64,000 nt of DNA from the IMG/VR virus record IMGVR_UViG_3300047444_000198, positions 1 through 64,000 of that record, one strand, 5' to 3'. Every line of letters begins with the position of its first letter. Position 1 is the first letter of the stretch. The notes under the pieces are model-generated. The model searched no databases and was not told where the DNA came from. It saw only the letters and a program-made list of their open reading frames with translations. Of the stretch, positions 9,116 to 17,673 are shown piece after piece. The position numbers and the translations under genes are program-made. Source of the DNA: a virus.

Positions 9116-10654
9116 TCACGTCTTGATGTACAGGTACATGCCCATGAAGGGAGGACGGATGTCGATCGGAACTCCTCCTCCCACCGTGTTCTCGGTGATG
9201 GGGTGCGAGTGGGGTGCACCACCGCTGTCGATGGTGACGGGGTGCGTGTGCGTAGCAGCAGGCGTGAGAACGTGATCGTGCTGTGAAGACGTCGGCATGA
9301 GTGAGATGTTGGTGACACCCTGACCGAGGATGTTGAGGTTCGCGCCAGTGCTCGGCGGCATGGTGATGTCCTGGTTACCCAGAGCGAACCCCTCGACACC
9401 TGTTCCTTGTGGCACCTTCGTGAGGTACGCAGTGTTGGGCGCTGTCGTCGGATGCGTGTGCCCCAGGTCCCTGACATCATGCACGTGCTGGCCGTCCGTC
9501 TGGGTGGAGTGCCCGTGGGCTCCTGCGGGCGCCGTCGAGGCCGTATGGATGTGGGCGCCACCGGCATCGGTCGTGGGGCTCGCCAGGTGGTGGTGCGGAG
9601 GCATGTTGTCCACGGTCAACGTCACCTGGCTCGACGCGTTGCCGTCCTTCACCCCCGGCGTACCCCAACCGAAGAAGCAGTTGGTAGCGTTCGGTAGCAC
9701 CATGTTGACCCCGGAACGCCACGACGGGAACATGTTCCAGAGCCCACCCGCCGCCGCCTGGGTGACCGTCTGGCCGTTCATGAGCAGCCAGCCCACGGGA
9801 GGCGTGGGCATCATGCCGGTCATCGTCATGCCGGTGGGGATGACGTTCGTGGACAACTGGGTCCACGCCCCCGCCTGGAAGACCCACACGGTACCAGTGG
9901 TGGTGTTCTTGTAGAGGTCTCCTGGTGACTCACTACCGGTAGGAGTGGGGTCGTAGAATCCATGACCGAAGTTGTGGGCGGTGATGTCCCCGCCGATGGT
10001 GACATTCCCCGTCGCGGTGAGGACGCTCACCAGGAGGTTGGCGACGTCGAGCGTGCTGGTCAGCTTGAGCTTGCCCGCCGCCGTGCGCTCCAGCGCAGTG
10101 TCGTTGAGCCACTGCATCTTGCCGTAGGGATCGATCGAGAAGAGATTCCGAAGCGCCTGCCCAGCCGTGGGGTCCTGGTTACTCAACAGCATCCCGCCGT
10201 TGAGGATGGCCGTGGCGAAGCGCTGCGGGATCATGATGCGCTTGTCGGTCACCTGCGCCTGCCCGGGCGGTGTGGACCCAGGCAGGATCAGGATCGAGGC
10301 GAAGATGCACACGGTGCCGTCGTAGTACGGGAAGACCGGGTTCGGGCTCGGGGTGCCACCGATGATGATGACGCCACCGGCCGAGTTACCAGCGATCAGG
10401 TCGAAGCGGGGATTGTTGGTGGAGACAGTCAGAGAGACCTGCCCGCTCCCCGTCGCGACCTGACCGTTGACCACCCACACGCCCTGCGCCACGTTGACCG
10501 TGGACGAGCCCGTGACCGCTACATCGCAGCCCGAGATCACGCCATAGCGCAGGTTGCCCAGGAGGTTGAAGTCCAGGGCATCAGGCTCGGCCATGTCGAG
10601 GTTGGCCCCGACATCAGGCGAGTTGAGGACGATGTACCCGGCCCGCGGCGGCAT
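9116..10654 (-). CDS. Tail collar/short-tail-fibre protein with HxH motifs
   Basis: 512 residues. The N-terminal part is beta-rich. The middle carries a tail-collar signature (PPVGWLLMNGQTV ... WRSGVNMVLPNA). From about residue 350 to the end there are eight or more His-X-His motifs (HHHLA, HIH, HGH, HVH, HTH, HDH, HTH, HSH). In T4 gp12-type trimeric fibres such motifs coordinate metal in the receptor-binding tip. It ends IRPPFMGMYLYIKT, a typical collar-domain terminus. Likely a receptor-binding short fibre. Confidence 0.85.
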   Translation of the reverse strand: MPPRAGYIVLNSPDVGANLDMAEPDALDFNLLGNLRYGVISGCDVAVTGSSTVNVAQGVWVVNGQVATGSGQVSLTVSTNNPRFDLIAGNSAGGVIIIGGTPSPNPVFPYYDGTVCIFASILILPGSTPPGQAQVTDKRIMIPQRFATAILNGGMLLSNQDPTAGQALRNLFSIDPYGKMQWLNDTALERTAAGKLKLTSTLDVANLLVSVLTATGNVTIGGDITAHNFGHGFYDPTPTGSESPGDLYKNTTTGTVWVFQAGAWTQLSTNVIPTGMTMTGMMPTPPVGWLLMNGQTVTQAAAGGLWNMFPSWRSGVNMVLPNATNCFFGWGTPGVKDGNASSQVTLTVDNMPPHHHLASPTTDAGGAHIHTASTAPAGAHGHSTQTDGQHVHDVRDLGHTHPTTAPNTAYLTKVPQGTGVEGFALGNQDITMPPSTGANLNILGQGVTNISLMPTSSQHDHVLTPAATHTHPVTIDSGGAPHSHPITENTVGGGVPIDIRPPFMGMYLYIKT

Positions 10655-10655
10655 G

Positions 10656-11219
10656 TCAGAGGAGAGCTTCCAGGTGAGGCAACAGCGTGGCCCGGTTCTT
10701 CCCGGCTACCTCAGCGTCGATCAGCGCCTGCACCTGATCGGGGTTGTTCTCAGCGAACTCGATGACCTCGGGCACCGTGTGGGCGCCAGGGTCGTAGGCC
10801 ACCTCCACGTCAGCCTGCTCACTGGGCGGCAGCGCTTCAGCCTGAACCTGGGCCTCAGGCTGCACCATCCGGGGCGTACCCGAGAACGGCTTGACCGTGG
10901 TGACGTAGGTACCGTTGGCCAGCGGTGGCGTCCCCGCACCAGACACGGTGCAGGTGATGGTCTGGTTGGTACCAGCCGCACCTGCCGGGAAGGTGACGAC
11001 CGTGGATGCCCCCGTCGTCGGGTTGCACACGCCCGAAGCACTGGCCGTCCAGGCGTAGTCGGCCGGGTTCGTGGTACCACGAGGCCCCGTGGTGGTCACG
11101 GTGTACTGCAAGCCGTTGTTGGCGTTCTGCTGGGCCTTGGCGCCCGCAGGCGAGGACTGAACGACTCCCGGAGAGTCGGTGTACATCGTGTTGGGACCGT
11201 GGACGGTCACCATGCTCAT
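10656..11219 (-). CDS. Putative virion decoration or fibre accessory protein
   Basis: 187 residues. The centre (residues ~40-110) looks like an Ig-like or fibronectin-like beta domain (TVTTTGPRGTTNPADYAW ... TITCTVSGAGTPPLANGTY). A C-terminal helical tail (VPEVIEFAENNPDQVQAL) follows. It lies between capsid-proximal genes and the collar protein; its stop is one base before the next start. A decoration role is an inference from domain style. Confidence 0.65.
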   Translation of the reverse strand: MSMVTVHGPNTMYTDSPGVVQSSPAGAKAQQNANNGLQYTVTTTGPRGTTNPADYAWTASASGVCNPTTGASTVVTFPAGAAGTNQTITCTVSGAGTPPLANGTYVTTVKPFSGTPRMVQPEAQVQAEALPPSEQADVEVAYDPGAHTVPEVIEFAENNPDQVQALIDAEVAGKNRATLLPHLEALL

Positions 11220-11223
11220 TGGG

Positions 11224-11625
11224 CTACCTCCGCGCCATGCGCTCGTTGTAGGGGAAGGGCTGCTCCATCAGGAAGTCGAGGCGCGCCAGTTCGTAGGCGA
11301 CAGCCTTCGGCACCTTGTAGCGCACACCAGCCTTGAAGGCCATGTGCACGATCGGCACACCGAGGGTCATGTCCTCGATGTCGGTGTGCGTGCGGATCAC
11401 CCAGACCGGAGAGTCTTCCTCCTGCTGCTCCTGGAGAGCCATCGGAAGCTCTTGGACCTCGTCCACCACATGCGGCGCACCGAAGAGCCCCGCCATCGTT
11501 GACACACCAGGGGTGACCTCGCCACCCTCTTCCGAGACCTCCACCGGCCGCATCTCACTGGCCGGAAGGTCCGGGTCGTGGATGTCAGTGTCAGTGGCTC
11601 CGGGAGCACGTCGTTGTTGGGCCAT
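11224..11625 (-). CDS. Putative capsid-associated protein
   Basis: 133 residues. The N-terminal third is disordered and acidic, and a compact C-terminal part (SPVWVIRTHTDIEDMTLG ... ELARLDFLMEQPFPYNER) looks folded. The ATG at 11625 has AGGAG 5 nt upstream. A genomic 13-mer repeat encodes TDTD near the N-terminus. It is the first gene after the capsid gene, where head-stabilising or neck proteins often lie. Confidence 0.65.
   Translation of the reverse strand: MAQQRRAPGATDTDIHDPDLPASEMRPVEVSEEGGEVTPGVSTMAGLFGAPHVVDEVQELPMALQEQQEEDSPVWVIRTHTDIEDMTLGVPIVHMAFKAGVRYKVPKAVAYELARLDFLMEQPFPYNERMARR
11584..11596 (-). repeat. 13-mer CACTGACACTGAC
   Basis: In the 11224 gene, encoding TDTD. Confidence 0.9.
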
Positions 11626-11701
11626 CACATCTCCTGTTCCGTGGAAAGAGGGGGCCGAGTGGCCCCCTCCGTCCTGTCACTTGACGGCGGGCGCCGCCAG
11701 A

Positions 11702-13009
11702 TCAGTTGGTCTGGATGCGGACGACGGCGGAATCGGTGATCGTGCCGAAGCCCCAGATCCCGTACCAGGCCAGTGCATGCTCACGGCCGAAGTCGAGCAC
11801 GCCGCCGTCCCGAAGCTCCACGGGGAGGCTGATGGCATGACCGAAGGCGTTGTCCCCGATCATCAACCCCTCGAAGATGTTGTCGGGGTTGGTGGTGGTA
11901 CCACCGCCAGGCCAGTACTCGCCCCATCCGGGCATCACGTTGGCGCCGGGACCGACTGACTCGTAGCCACCGGTCTGCGGCTGGGTGATGTCCGTGGTGG
12001 ACGACACTGTCGTGTCCGACGCGACGTCGGTACGCCAGTAGGCAGCCGCCACCGAGGGATCGAGCGCCAACGTGGGCGGCATCTGGCCAGCAGCCAGCGG
12101 AACACCGATCTGCGTGGTCTCGATGAAGACCACATCGTTCAGGCGCCCGATCTCGCCCAGCATGAAGTTGCCCGGGGCCGCGTACTTCGTGACCTCGATG
12201 AACTCCGGGGTGTCACGGAGACGACGGCTCTGGTGCGGGTGCACCAACATCACGTAGGTCTCCCCGAGGCGGGGGATGTTCTTCGACGCCATCATCTCGA
12301 CGGCGTCCTTCACCGTCGCCATGGTGAGGTAGAAGTACGGCGCACCCGTAGCGGCCACTGACACTGACGTGCCTACGGTGCCGGGGTTGTAGATGCCGTA
12401 GCCGACGTTGATGGCCGTGGTCGAGGTGTCGTAGCCGTACACCGCCGACGACGAGCGCTGGAGTGCCGTGCGGGCCTGCGTGTCGATGTACAGCGCCATG
12501 TTGCGCCCGAGGAGCCGCGAGGCCGAGGCCATCACGTCATCGAAGCTGGCGTTGAGCAGCAGTTCCGTCACCGAGACGGCAAAGCCCTGCTCAGCCACTT
12601 TTATTTGGTACTGCTGCGCGCTGAGAGCGTAGGTCCGCATGCGGACACCCTCGACCAGGGGACCGGCAGGGATCGGCAGGTTGTTGTAACGCATGAAGTT
12701 GACGGTCAGTCCAGGCATGATGCCCAGTTCCGTCTTCTTGACCGCGAACTGCTCGAATCTCAGGACCGGCATGGCCTGAAAGAGGATCTCCTTCGACCAG
12801 ATGACCTGGATCGCTGGACCCATCATGGACGAGGCCGTGGTGGGGGCGACGGAGTAGCCGCCACTCCCATCAGGACCAGCAGCCATGTTGTAGCCAGCGG
12901 CGTTGCCGTAGACGCTGTACTGGGCGCCGCCAGCGACTTGGTTGGTACCGGTGACCGCGGACCCGGTGGGGAACGGGCTACCGATCGGGGCTGGTGTTGC
13001 GTTGGCCAT
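11702..13009 (-). CDS. Major capsid protein, N4-gp56 family-like
   Basis: 435 residues. After a flexible N-terminal region, the segment VIWSKEILFQAMPVLRFEQF ... FMRYNNLPIPAGPLVEGV ... FAVSVTELLLNASFDDVM follows the N4-gp56-type HK97-fold capsid pattern. The mid-region YVMLVHPHQSRRLRDTPEF is also typical. Order portal, scaffold, capsid on the transcript supports the call. One 13-mer repeat encodes GTSVSVAAT at about residue 215. Confidence 0.9.
   Translation of the reverse strand: MANATPAPIGSPFPTGSAVTGTNQVAGGAQYSVYGNAAGYNMAAGPDGSGGYSVAPTTASSMMGPAIQVIWSKEILFQAMPVLRFEQFAVKKTELGIMPGLTVNFMRYNNLPIPAGPLVEGVRMRTYALSAQQYQIKVAEQGFAVSVTELLLNASFDDVMASASRLLGRNMALYIDTQARTALQRSSSAVYGYDTSTTAINVGYGIYNPGTVGTSVSVAATGAPYFYLTMATVKDAVEMMASKNIPRLGETYVMLVHPHQSRRLRDTPEFIEVTKYAAPGNFMLGEIGRLNDVVFIETTQIGVPLAAGQMPPTLALDPSVAAAYWRTDVASDTTVSSTTDITQPQTGGYESVGPGANVMPGWGEYWPGGGTTTNPDNIFEGLMIGDNAFGHAISLPVELRDGGVLDFGREHALAWYGIWGFGTITDSAVVRIQTN
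12356..12368 (+). repeat. 13-mer CACTGACACTGAC
   Basis: In the capsid gene, encoding SVSV on the minus strand. Confidence 0.9.
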
Positions 13010-13049
13010 TACTGCTCACTTCCCTTCCAGATGGAAGACGTTGTTGTGT

Positions 13050-13907
13050 CTACTGGGCCTGGCGCTGGTTGAGGCCTTGGGCTCCTGCTCGGGAAGCGAT
13101 CCCCAGTAGTTGGTCGCGATAAATAGCGAACGTCTTGTTGTCCATCTGACGGATTTCATCCGCCGAAAGGGTCTGTGTAGCCATCTGTTGTTCCATTGGC
13201 CCCACTGGCGGCGCTCCGGTGGGGGCCACTCCCCGGATCGGTCCTCGTTGCTGTGTCACCGCTGCTTGGAGATTCTGCACGATGGTAGCCGTGCGCTGCT
13301 TCATGATCTCGATGGCGTTGTCGATCTCAGCCGGGTTGGAGCCGATGATCAGGTCCCGAAGCTCGGGCAAGATCCACTCCTGCTCCTGCTCGATGCGGTC
13401 ACGCCGGTAGTCCTGGAGTTGTGTGAACTGGCGCTCCTGCGCGAAGATGGCCAGGTCACGCTCCCGCTGGGACTCGATGTCAGCCAGGCGGGTGTTCCAC
13501 TCCTGGTCCTTCTTCTCCAGGAGTTGACGCACGTCCAAGGCCTCTTCAGCCTTGGCCTGGGCCTCGGCGGCAAGGCGCTCCTGCTCCTGCTGCGCCTGCG
13601 CCTCACGGGCCTCACGGTCCTGGCGAAGCTGATCTAGCTCCCTCTCCATCTCGGTCATCCGGCCGTAGAGCTTGTCCTTCTCCTCGGTGCGAATCGCCCC
13701 GACCTCTTCCTCGGTGAAGAACCGCTGCCCCTGCGGGCCAGGCTGACCCTGCCCACCAGGGCCGTTGTTGATGACAACATGCGGTACCTGTCCACCGCTC
13801 TGCTGCATGGCTAGAAGGTCTGCCTGGGTCATGGGTGGGGTGCGCGGGTCAGCGCCCGTGATGAACCCGTTGCCGGTGTCGCCGGAATGCGTTGCTTGGT
13901 CACTCAT
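13050..13907 (-). CDS. Capsid scaffolding protein
   Basis: 285 residues. Residues ~65-175 form a long charged coiled coil (EEEVGAIRTEEKDKLYGRMT, EREARE- and QEQERLAAEAQ-type heptads). A Pro/Gly-rich N-terminus and a short helical C-terminus (SADEIRQMDNKTFAIYRDQ) flank it. Lack of enzymatic motifs, coiled coil, and position between portal and capsid genes are typical for scaffolds that template head assembly. Confidence 0.82.
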   Translation of the reverse strand: MSDQATHSGDTGNGFITGADPRTPPMTQADLLAMQQSGGQVPHVVINNGPGGQGQPGPQGQRFFTEEEVGAIRTEEKDKLYGRMTEMERELDQLRQDREAREAQAQQEQERLAAEAQAKAEEALDVRQLLEKKDQEWNTRLADIESQRERDLAIFAQERQFTQLQDYRRDRIEQEQEWILPELRDLIIGSNPAEIDNAIEIMKQRTATIVQNLQAAVTQQRGPIRGVAPTGAPPVGPMEQQMATQTLSADEIRQMDNKTFAIYRDQLLGIASRAGAQGLNQRQAQ

Positions 13908-13934
13908 AGGGTCTCGTTCTCCATGTTGTCACAC

Positions 13935-15590
13935 TTACTGCTGGGTCGTGTCGTTCTGGTCGTAGTCCATGACCTGCGGCGGCATCACCTGGTAGGCCCG
14001 TTGCATCATCTCTTGAGCTAGTGCTGGGTCAACAGGGGCACCAGGCGCCATGCCACCATCCGGTAGCAGAATGGGCTGCCCATCGGGCGTCATGCCGGTC
14101 GAAGCCATCTGGAACTGCGACACCTGCAAGCGGATCAGGTCGAGAGCGCCCTGCTCCTTCAGGTCCTCCATCATCTCCTCGAAGATCTCTCGCAGCTTCT
14201 GATCGGGGTACTGCTCGCCCAGGTCACGCAGGGCGCCCTTGCGGGACTCCAGGCTCATCGCCATGAGGGCCTGGATCTCGTTGATCTTGAGCAGCCGGTC
14301 CATGGGCATGGGGTCCGGCCAGAAGATCTCGGTGCGGTAGGTGACCGGGTCGAAGGGGTCCAACTGCATCAGTTGGTCCGGGTCCGGGATCACCCCAGCT
14401 AGGGAGGGGTTGTACTGGAGGCTGTCGGGCTCGAACAGCGCGATGTACTTCAGGGCTAGCTCGTTGACCGTCTTGAAGCCCGACGTGTACTGCGTCCGCT
14501 TCTGGTGGTAGCGGTGCATCATCGACGCGTATTGCATCTGAAGCGCCACGCCCGAGGTGTTGCTAACTGGTGTCTGTTGACCCAACGCCCCCTCGGGGAC
14601 ACCGGTCATCTCGTGCATCGAGCGCTTGAGCAGTTCCATGTAGCCCAGCGGCCCCGCGAAGTTGGTGTCCAACTCCAGGTTCTCGATCTTGGCGTCCTTG
14701 TTCCCGATGGACCAGACCTTCTTCGGCCCCTTCTCCAGGTTCGACGCCTTGGCCCCGATGATCACCGTGACGGGGCTCGCGTGATAGTTGATCACGTCGG
14801 AGATGTTCGTGGCCCGCTCGTTGTACTCCCGGTTGATGGCGATGATGTCGTTGCAGTCACCGAGACCCCACGGTGATGACGCAACAGGCACGTTCGGGAT
14901 GTGCACGATGGGGATGGTGCCCAGGCTGTTCTCACGGCGGTCGATCAACTCGTCGTTGACGTACTCCTCGATCGACTCGTCGGTGACAAGCTCGACGTAG
15001 GTGTACACCTGTCGGGTGCCGTCCTGAGCCGTGCCCCAGAACTTGTACTTGAGCTTGAAGCGCTGGATGCGGGACCGATCATGGGCGTGGAACTCCGGGA
15101 AGCAGAACGCCGGGTTCAACGGCAGGATGCGGACCTTGCCCGGGTGGATCATCCCTGTTGGGTCAACCCAAGCCTCTTCGTAGGCCACCTTGATGAACAC
15201 GTCACCGGAAACGCCACCCAACTGGCCGATCTCCCACAGGAGCTTGGCTTTGTTGTTGTCGATCTCCCACACCCGCTTGAGCAGCGGCGGGATGACCAGG
15301 CTGGTGGCCTCAGGGGAGTGGAACTCCACACCACGGCCGAAGGTGAAGTTGTTGATGTAGTCGCTGAACGCCTTGATGTAGTTGAAGGTGAGTTGGGGCT
15401 CACCAATCTCCCGCTTGTACGCCCAGTGATGGCCCAGGTACCAGGCCCAGTTCATCGCATAACGATTTAGTCGAGGGCCGTGGACCTCGAACTCCTCGTC
15501 TGCTAACTCAACAAGGCCCAGCGGGCTGATGGCGATGGTCAGGTCACTGGCTGCGGCCCGGTAGCTCGGCGGGTAGAAGTTGACTGACAT
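13935..15590 (-). CDS. Portal protein
   Basis: 551 residues, a usual portal length. The N-terminus is helical, the middle contains GDVFIKVAYEE and a beta-rich wing, and WGLGDCNDIIAINREYNERA resembles the conserved portal stem/wing region. The segment MTGVPEGALGQQTPVSNTSG is characteristic of SPP1/HK97-like portals. It lies downstream of terminase and upstream of the scaffold. It would form the dodecameric DNA channel at one capsid vertex. Confidence 0.9.
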   Translation of the reverse strand: MSVNFYPPSYRAAASDLTIAISPLGLVELADEEFEVHGPRLNRYAMNWAWYLGHHWAYKREIGEPQLTFNYIKAFSDYINNFTFGRGVEFHSPEATSLVIPPLLKRVWEIDNNKAKLLWEIGQLGGVSGDVFIKVAYEEAWVDPTGMIHPGKVRILPLNPAFCFPEFHAHDRSRIQRFKLKYKFWGTAQDGTRQVYTYVELVTDESIEEYVNDELIDRRENSLGTIPIVHIPNVPVASSPWGLGDCNDIIAINREYNERATNISDVINYHASPVTVIIGAKASNLEKGPKKVWSIGNKDAKIENLELDTNFAGPLGYMELLKRSMHEMTGVPEGALGQQTPVSNTSGVALQMQYASMMHRYHQKRTQYTSGFKTVNELALKYIALFEPDSLQYNPSLAGVIPDPDQLMQLDPFDPVTYRTEIFWPDPMPMDRLLKINEIQALMAMSLESRKGALRDLGEQYPDQKLREIFEEMMEDLKEQGALDLIRLQVSQFQMASTGMTPDGQPILLPDGGMAPGAPVDPALAQEMMQRAYQVMPPQVMDYDQNDTTQQ

Positions 15591-16939
15591 CAGAAGTCGA
15601 TCTTCATACGCTTGGCCGCATCAGAGCGGCGATCCGGTACCGCACCTTCAGACGAGCGGGAGAAATCGAAGCTCGGTGTCAGCTTGCCCGTGAACTGGTC
15701 CTCACGGAGCAACGATGGTGCGTCGTGATACTTGCCAGCAGCATCCTGGACCGAGGCCGTCAGTGGCTCAGGGTCCTTCGTGGCCCGCTCGTGGGACCAC
15801 ACGTTGGACTGGAGGTCCCCCGGCAGCATCCGGTGCTTGAACGCCACACGAGTGGAGAGCATCTTGTCCACGTCGTACTGGCCAGCCTTCTTGTGCAGGG
15901 TCTCAGGCATGCCCTTGGCTGAGAGATCCCACGCGTCACTGGTGTAGGACCCAGCGTAGGCAGCCCGTACCGCCGTGGGGATCTGCTCCTGGCCTACTGA
16001 CAGCCCCTCGTTGAAGTTGGGCACCTTCTCCATGCCCTCGGTCTTGGCGGGCAGCGGGTCGGACGAGGTACCAGGCCGACCCAGCGAGATGGCGGCGCGC
16101 TCCTTGGACAGAGGCAACCCGATACCGGGCGACTCCCGGCCCAGGCGCTCCAGTGTTGACTCACGGGCCTTCACACCGGGGAAGCGGCTCTCCCGCTCCC
16201 GCACGGCGCGCCCCACGTTGGTGGCCGTGGTCAGGTTGGGCGTCGAAGGCTGGTTGGCGTTGCCCATGGACCACGGCGTGCGAGGGCTGGTCTGGGCCAC
16301 AGCGCGGGTCATCGACGCCATGGAGGAGTCAGTCTGCGCCGCCGCCGTCTCGATGCCCGGAACAGCCTGGCCGGGGGTGACATGACCAGTCTCCTCGTCC
16401 CGGCCGCTGTACCACGGCGACGTAGGTGCTGCGGCCATCAGCTTGGTCAGGTGCGCCATGTGGCGCGCACCCTGGCCGTAGTCGTCCCCGGCTGGGGTCT
16501 GGTGAGGCACATCGATGGGGTGGGAGGCTCGGGTCTCAGCGAAGTTCTGGATGGCGTTGACCTTGCGCTGATGGGCTGACACGGCACCCGTGGGGCTCGC
16601 CTCGATCCCCGGCAGGAAGCCACCCCCACTGGAAGCCAGCGGTGGTGCTACCCCGGCAGCGTGGGCGATCTCAGACACCGGCTTCTCGAACTGCTGGGTC
16701 TGGAACAACTGGCCCTGGTTCGGGTCGCCCTTGCCCGAGGGCATGAGACCATGCGCTACCAAGGTGGCCTCACGCGCAGGCTGGCGCAGAGGCACGTTGG
16801 GTGCCGGACGGCCAGACTTGCGGCCCGCCATGGGGCTGAACCCGCCTGTGGAGTGCGCCGGACCCATGGGGATGGCGCCCTCGGTCCGCTCCGGGGCTGC
16901 TCCCGAGAAGGAGTCCACCCGATTCCGTGCGATGACCAT
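15590..16939 (-). CDS. Putative internal virion protein
   Basis: 449 residues, low in hydrophobic content and rich in Pro, Gly, Ser and Ala, with a folded-looking C-terminal stretch (MLSTRVAFKHRMLPGDLQSN). The start overlaps the upstream stop (TGATG). Sequence style matches the proteins at 59633-63783. It may be packaged with the DNA or associate with the portal; no motif proves this. Confidence 0.6.
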   Translation of the reverse strand: MVIARNRVDSFSGAAPERTEGAIPMGPAHSTGGFSPMAGRKSGRPAPNVPLRQPAREATLVAHGLMPSGKGDPNQGQLFQTQQFEKPVSEIAHAAGVAPPLASSGGGFLPGIEASPTGAVSAHQRKVNAIQNFAETRASHPIDVPHQTPAGDDYGQGARHMAHLTKLMAAAPTSPWYSGRDEETGHVTPGQAVPGIETAAAQTDSSMASMTRAVAQTSPRTPWSMGNANQPSTPNLTTATNVGRAVRERESRFPGVKARESTLERLGRESPGIGLPLSKERAAISLGRPGTSSDPLPAKTEGMEKVPNFNEGLSVGQEQIPTAVRAAYAGSYTSDAWDLSAKGMPETLHKKAGQYDVDKMLSTRVAFKHRMLPGDLQSNVWSHERATKDPEPLTASVQDAAGKYHDAPSLLREDQFTGKLTPSFDFSRSSEGAVPDRRSDAAKRMKIDF

Positions 16940-17250
16940 CAGCTACCTCCCGCAGTGGGGCTCGCCCGTCGCCGCTTGTTGTTGACGTAGCTCAGCGCTG
17001 ACGGCGCCAGGCCGGGAGGCATGTTGATGCCCATCATGTCGTCAGCCCGCTTCATGACCTCCGGCTTCATCTTGGCCCAGAGGAGTCGGTAGTTCTCCGG
17101 CTTCTCTTTGTCCTTCTTCAGCCGGATGTCATGGGGCGGGATGACGATGGGTCGGCCTGGTGAGAGGCCACCAAAGACGCGTTCGTGCACCGTTTGGGTG
17201 CTCGGCAGACGGGTTCCTACCGTCTGCATGCGCTGCGGTGGCCAAGGCAT
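16939..17250 (-). CDS. Small head-gene-cluster protein
   Basis: 103 residues, basic, with VFGGLSPGRPIVIPPHDIRL followed by a lysine-rich helix and the tail NNKRRRASPTAGG. The ATG at 17250 overlaps the upstream stop (TGATG); the longer frame to 17436 is an artefact. It lies between terminase and portal genes. Function unknown. Confidence 0.65.
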   Translation of the reverse strand: MPWPPQRMQTVGTRLPSTQTVHERVFGGLSPGRPIVIPPHDIRLKKDKEKPENYRLLWAKMKPEVMKRADDMMGINMPPGLAPSALSYVNNKRRRASPTAGGS

Positions 17251-17627
17251 CAGTCGTTGACGACGGCGCGGTTGGGGCGCCGCTTGAGACCTTCGCTCTC
17301 CCGCTCGAAGCCGTAGCCGGTGCCGAAGGCCTGTGAGCCGTGGACGAACTCGCCCAGCATGCTCGGTGCCTCGATCCAGGTGGACGAGCCCATGTGGGCG
17401 CGCTCCCGCATCGTCTCGGCCTGGCCCTTCCAGCACGTGACCGGCCGCTCGTTGGCGGTGTCGGCGTAGGCGCCACGGCGGAAGTCGTTGGGCACGTCAG
17501 TGTCAGTGGCGATTCCCTCCTCGAAACGAAGGGGACCACGACGCCGATCGTTGCTGGCGATGTCGTGTTCGTACTGGGCTCCTCGGAACTTCTCGGGGCC
17601 GAGGGACGGGACCGGTGCGATGCCCAT
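17250..17627 (-). CDS. Hypothetical head-cluster protein
   Basis: 125 residues, polar, with GGAGGT upstream of the ATG. It contains one 13-mer repeat that encodes IATDTDVP. It lies directly downstream of the large terminase gene. No family was recognised; a virion or packaging role is inferred from position. Confidence 0.65.
   Translation of the reverse strand: MGIAPVPSLGPEKFRGAQYEHDIASNDRRRGPLRFEEGIATDTDVPNDFRRGAYADTANERPVTCWKGQAETMRERAHMGSSTWIEAPSMLGEFVHGSQAFGTGYGFERESEGLKRRPNRAVVND
17496..17508 (-). repeat. 13-mer CACTGACACTGAC
   Basis: In the 17250 gene, encoding TDTD. Confidence 0.9.
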
Positions 17628-17673
17628 GGGTGACCTCCGTGGGGTCGGTTGGCGGGATCATACGCCTGTTGGC

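Noticed and set aside
8229-9275. 348-codon plus-strand frame across the tail-fibre block
   Set aside because: Antisense to three well-supported genes, no ribosome-binding site, Arg/Pro-rich shadow composition.
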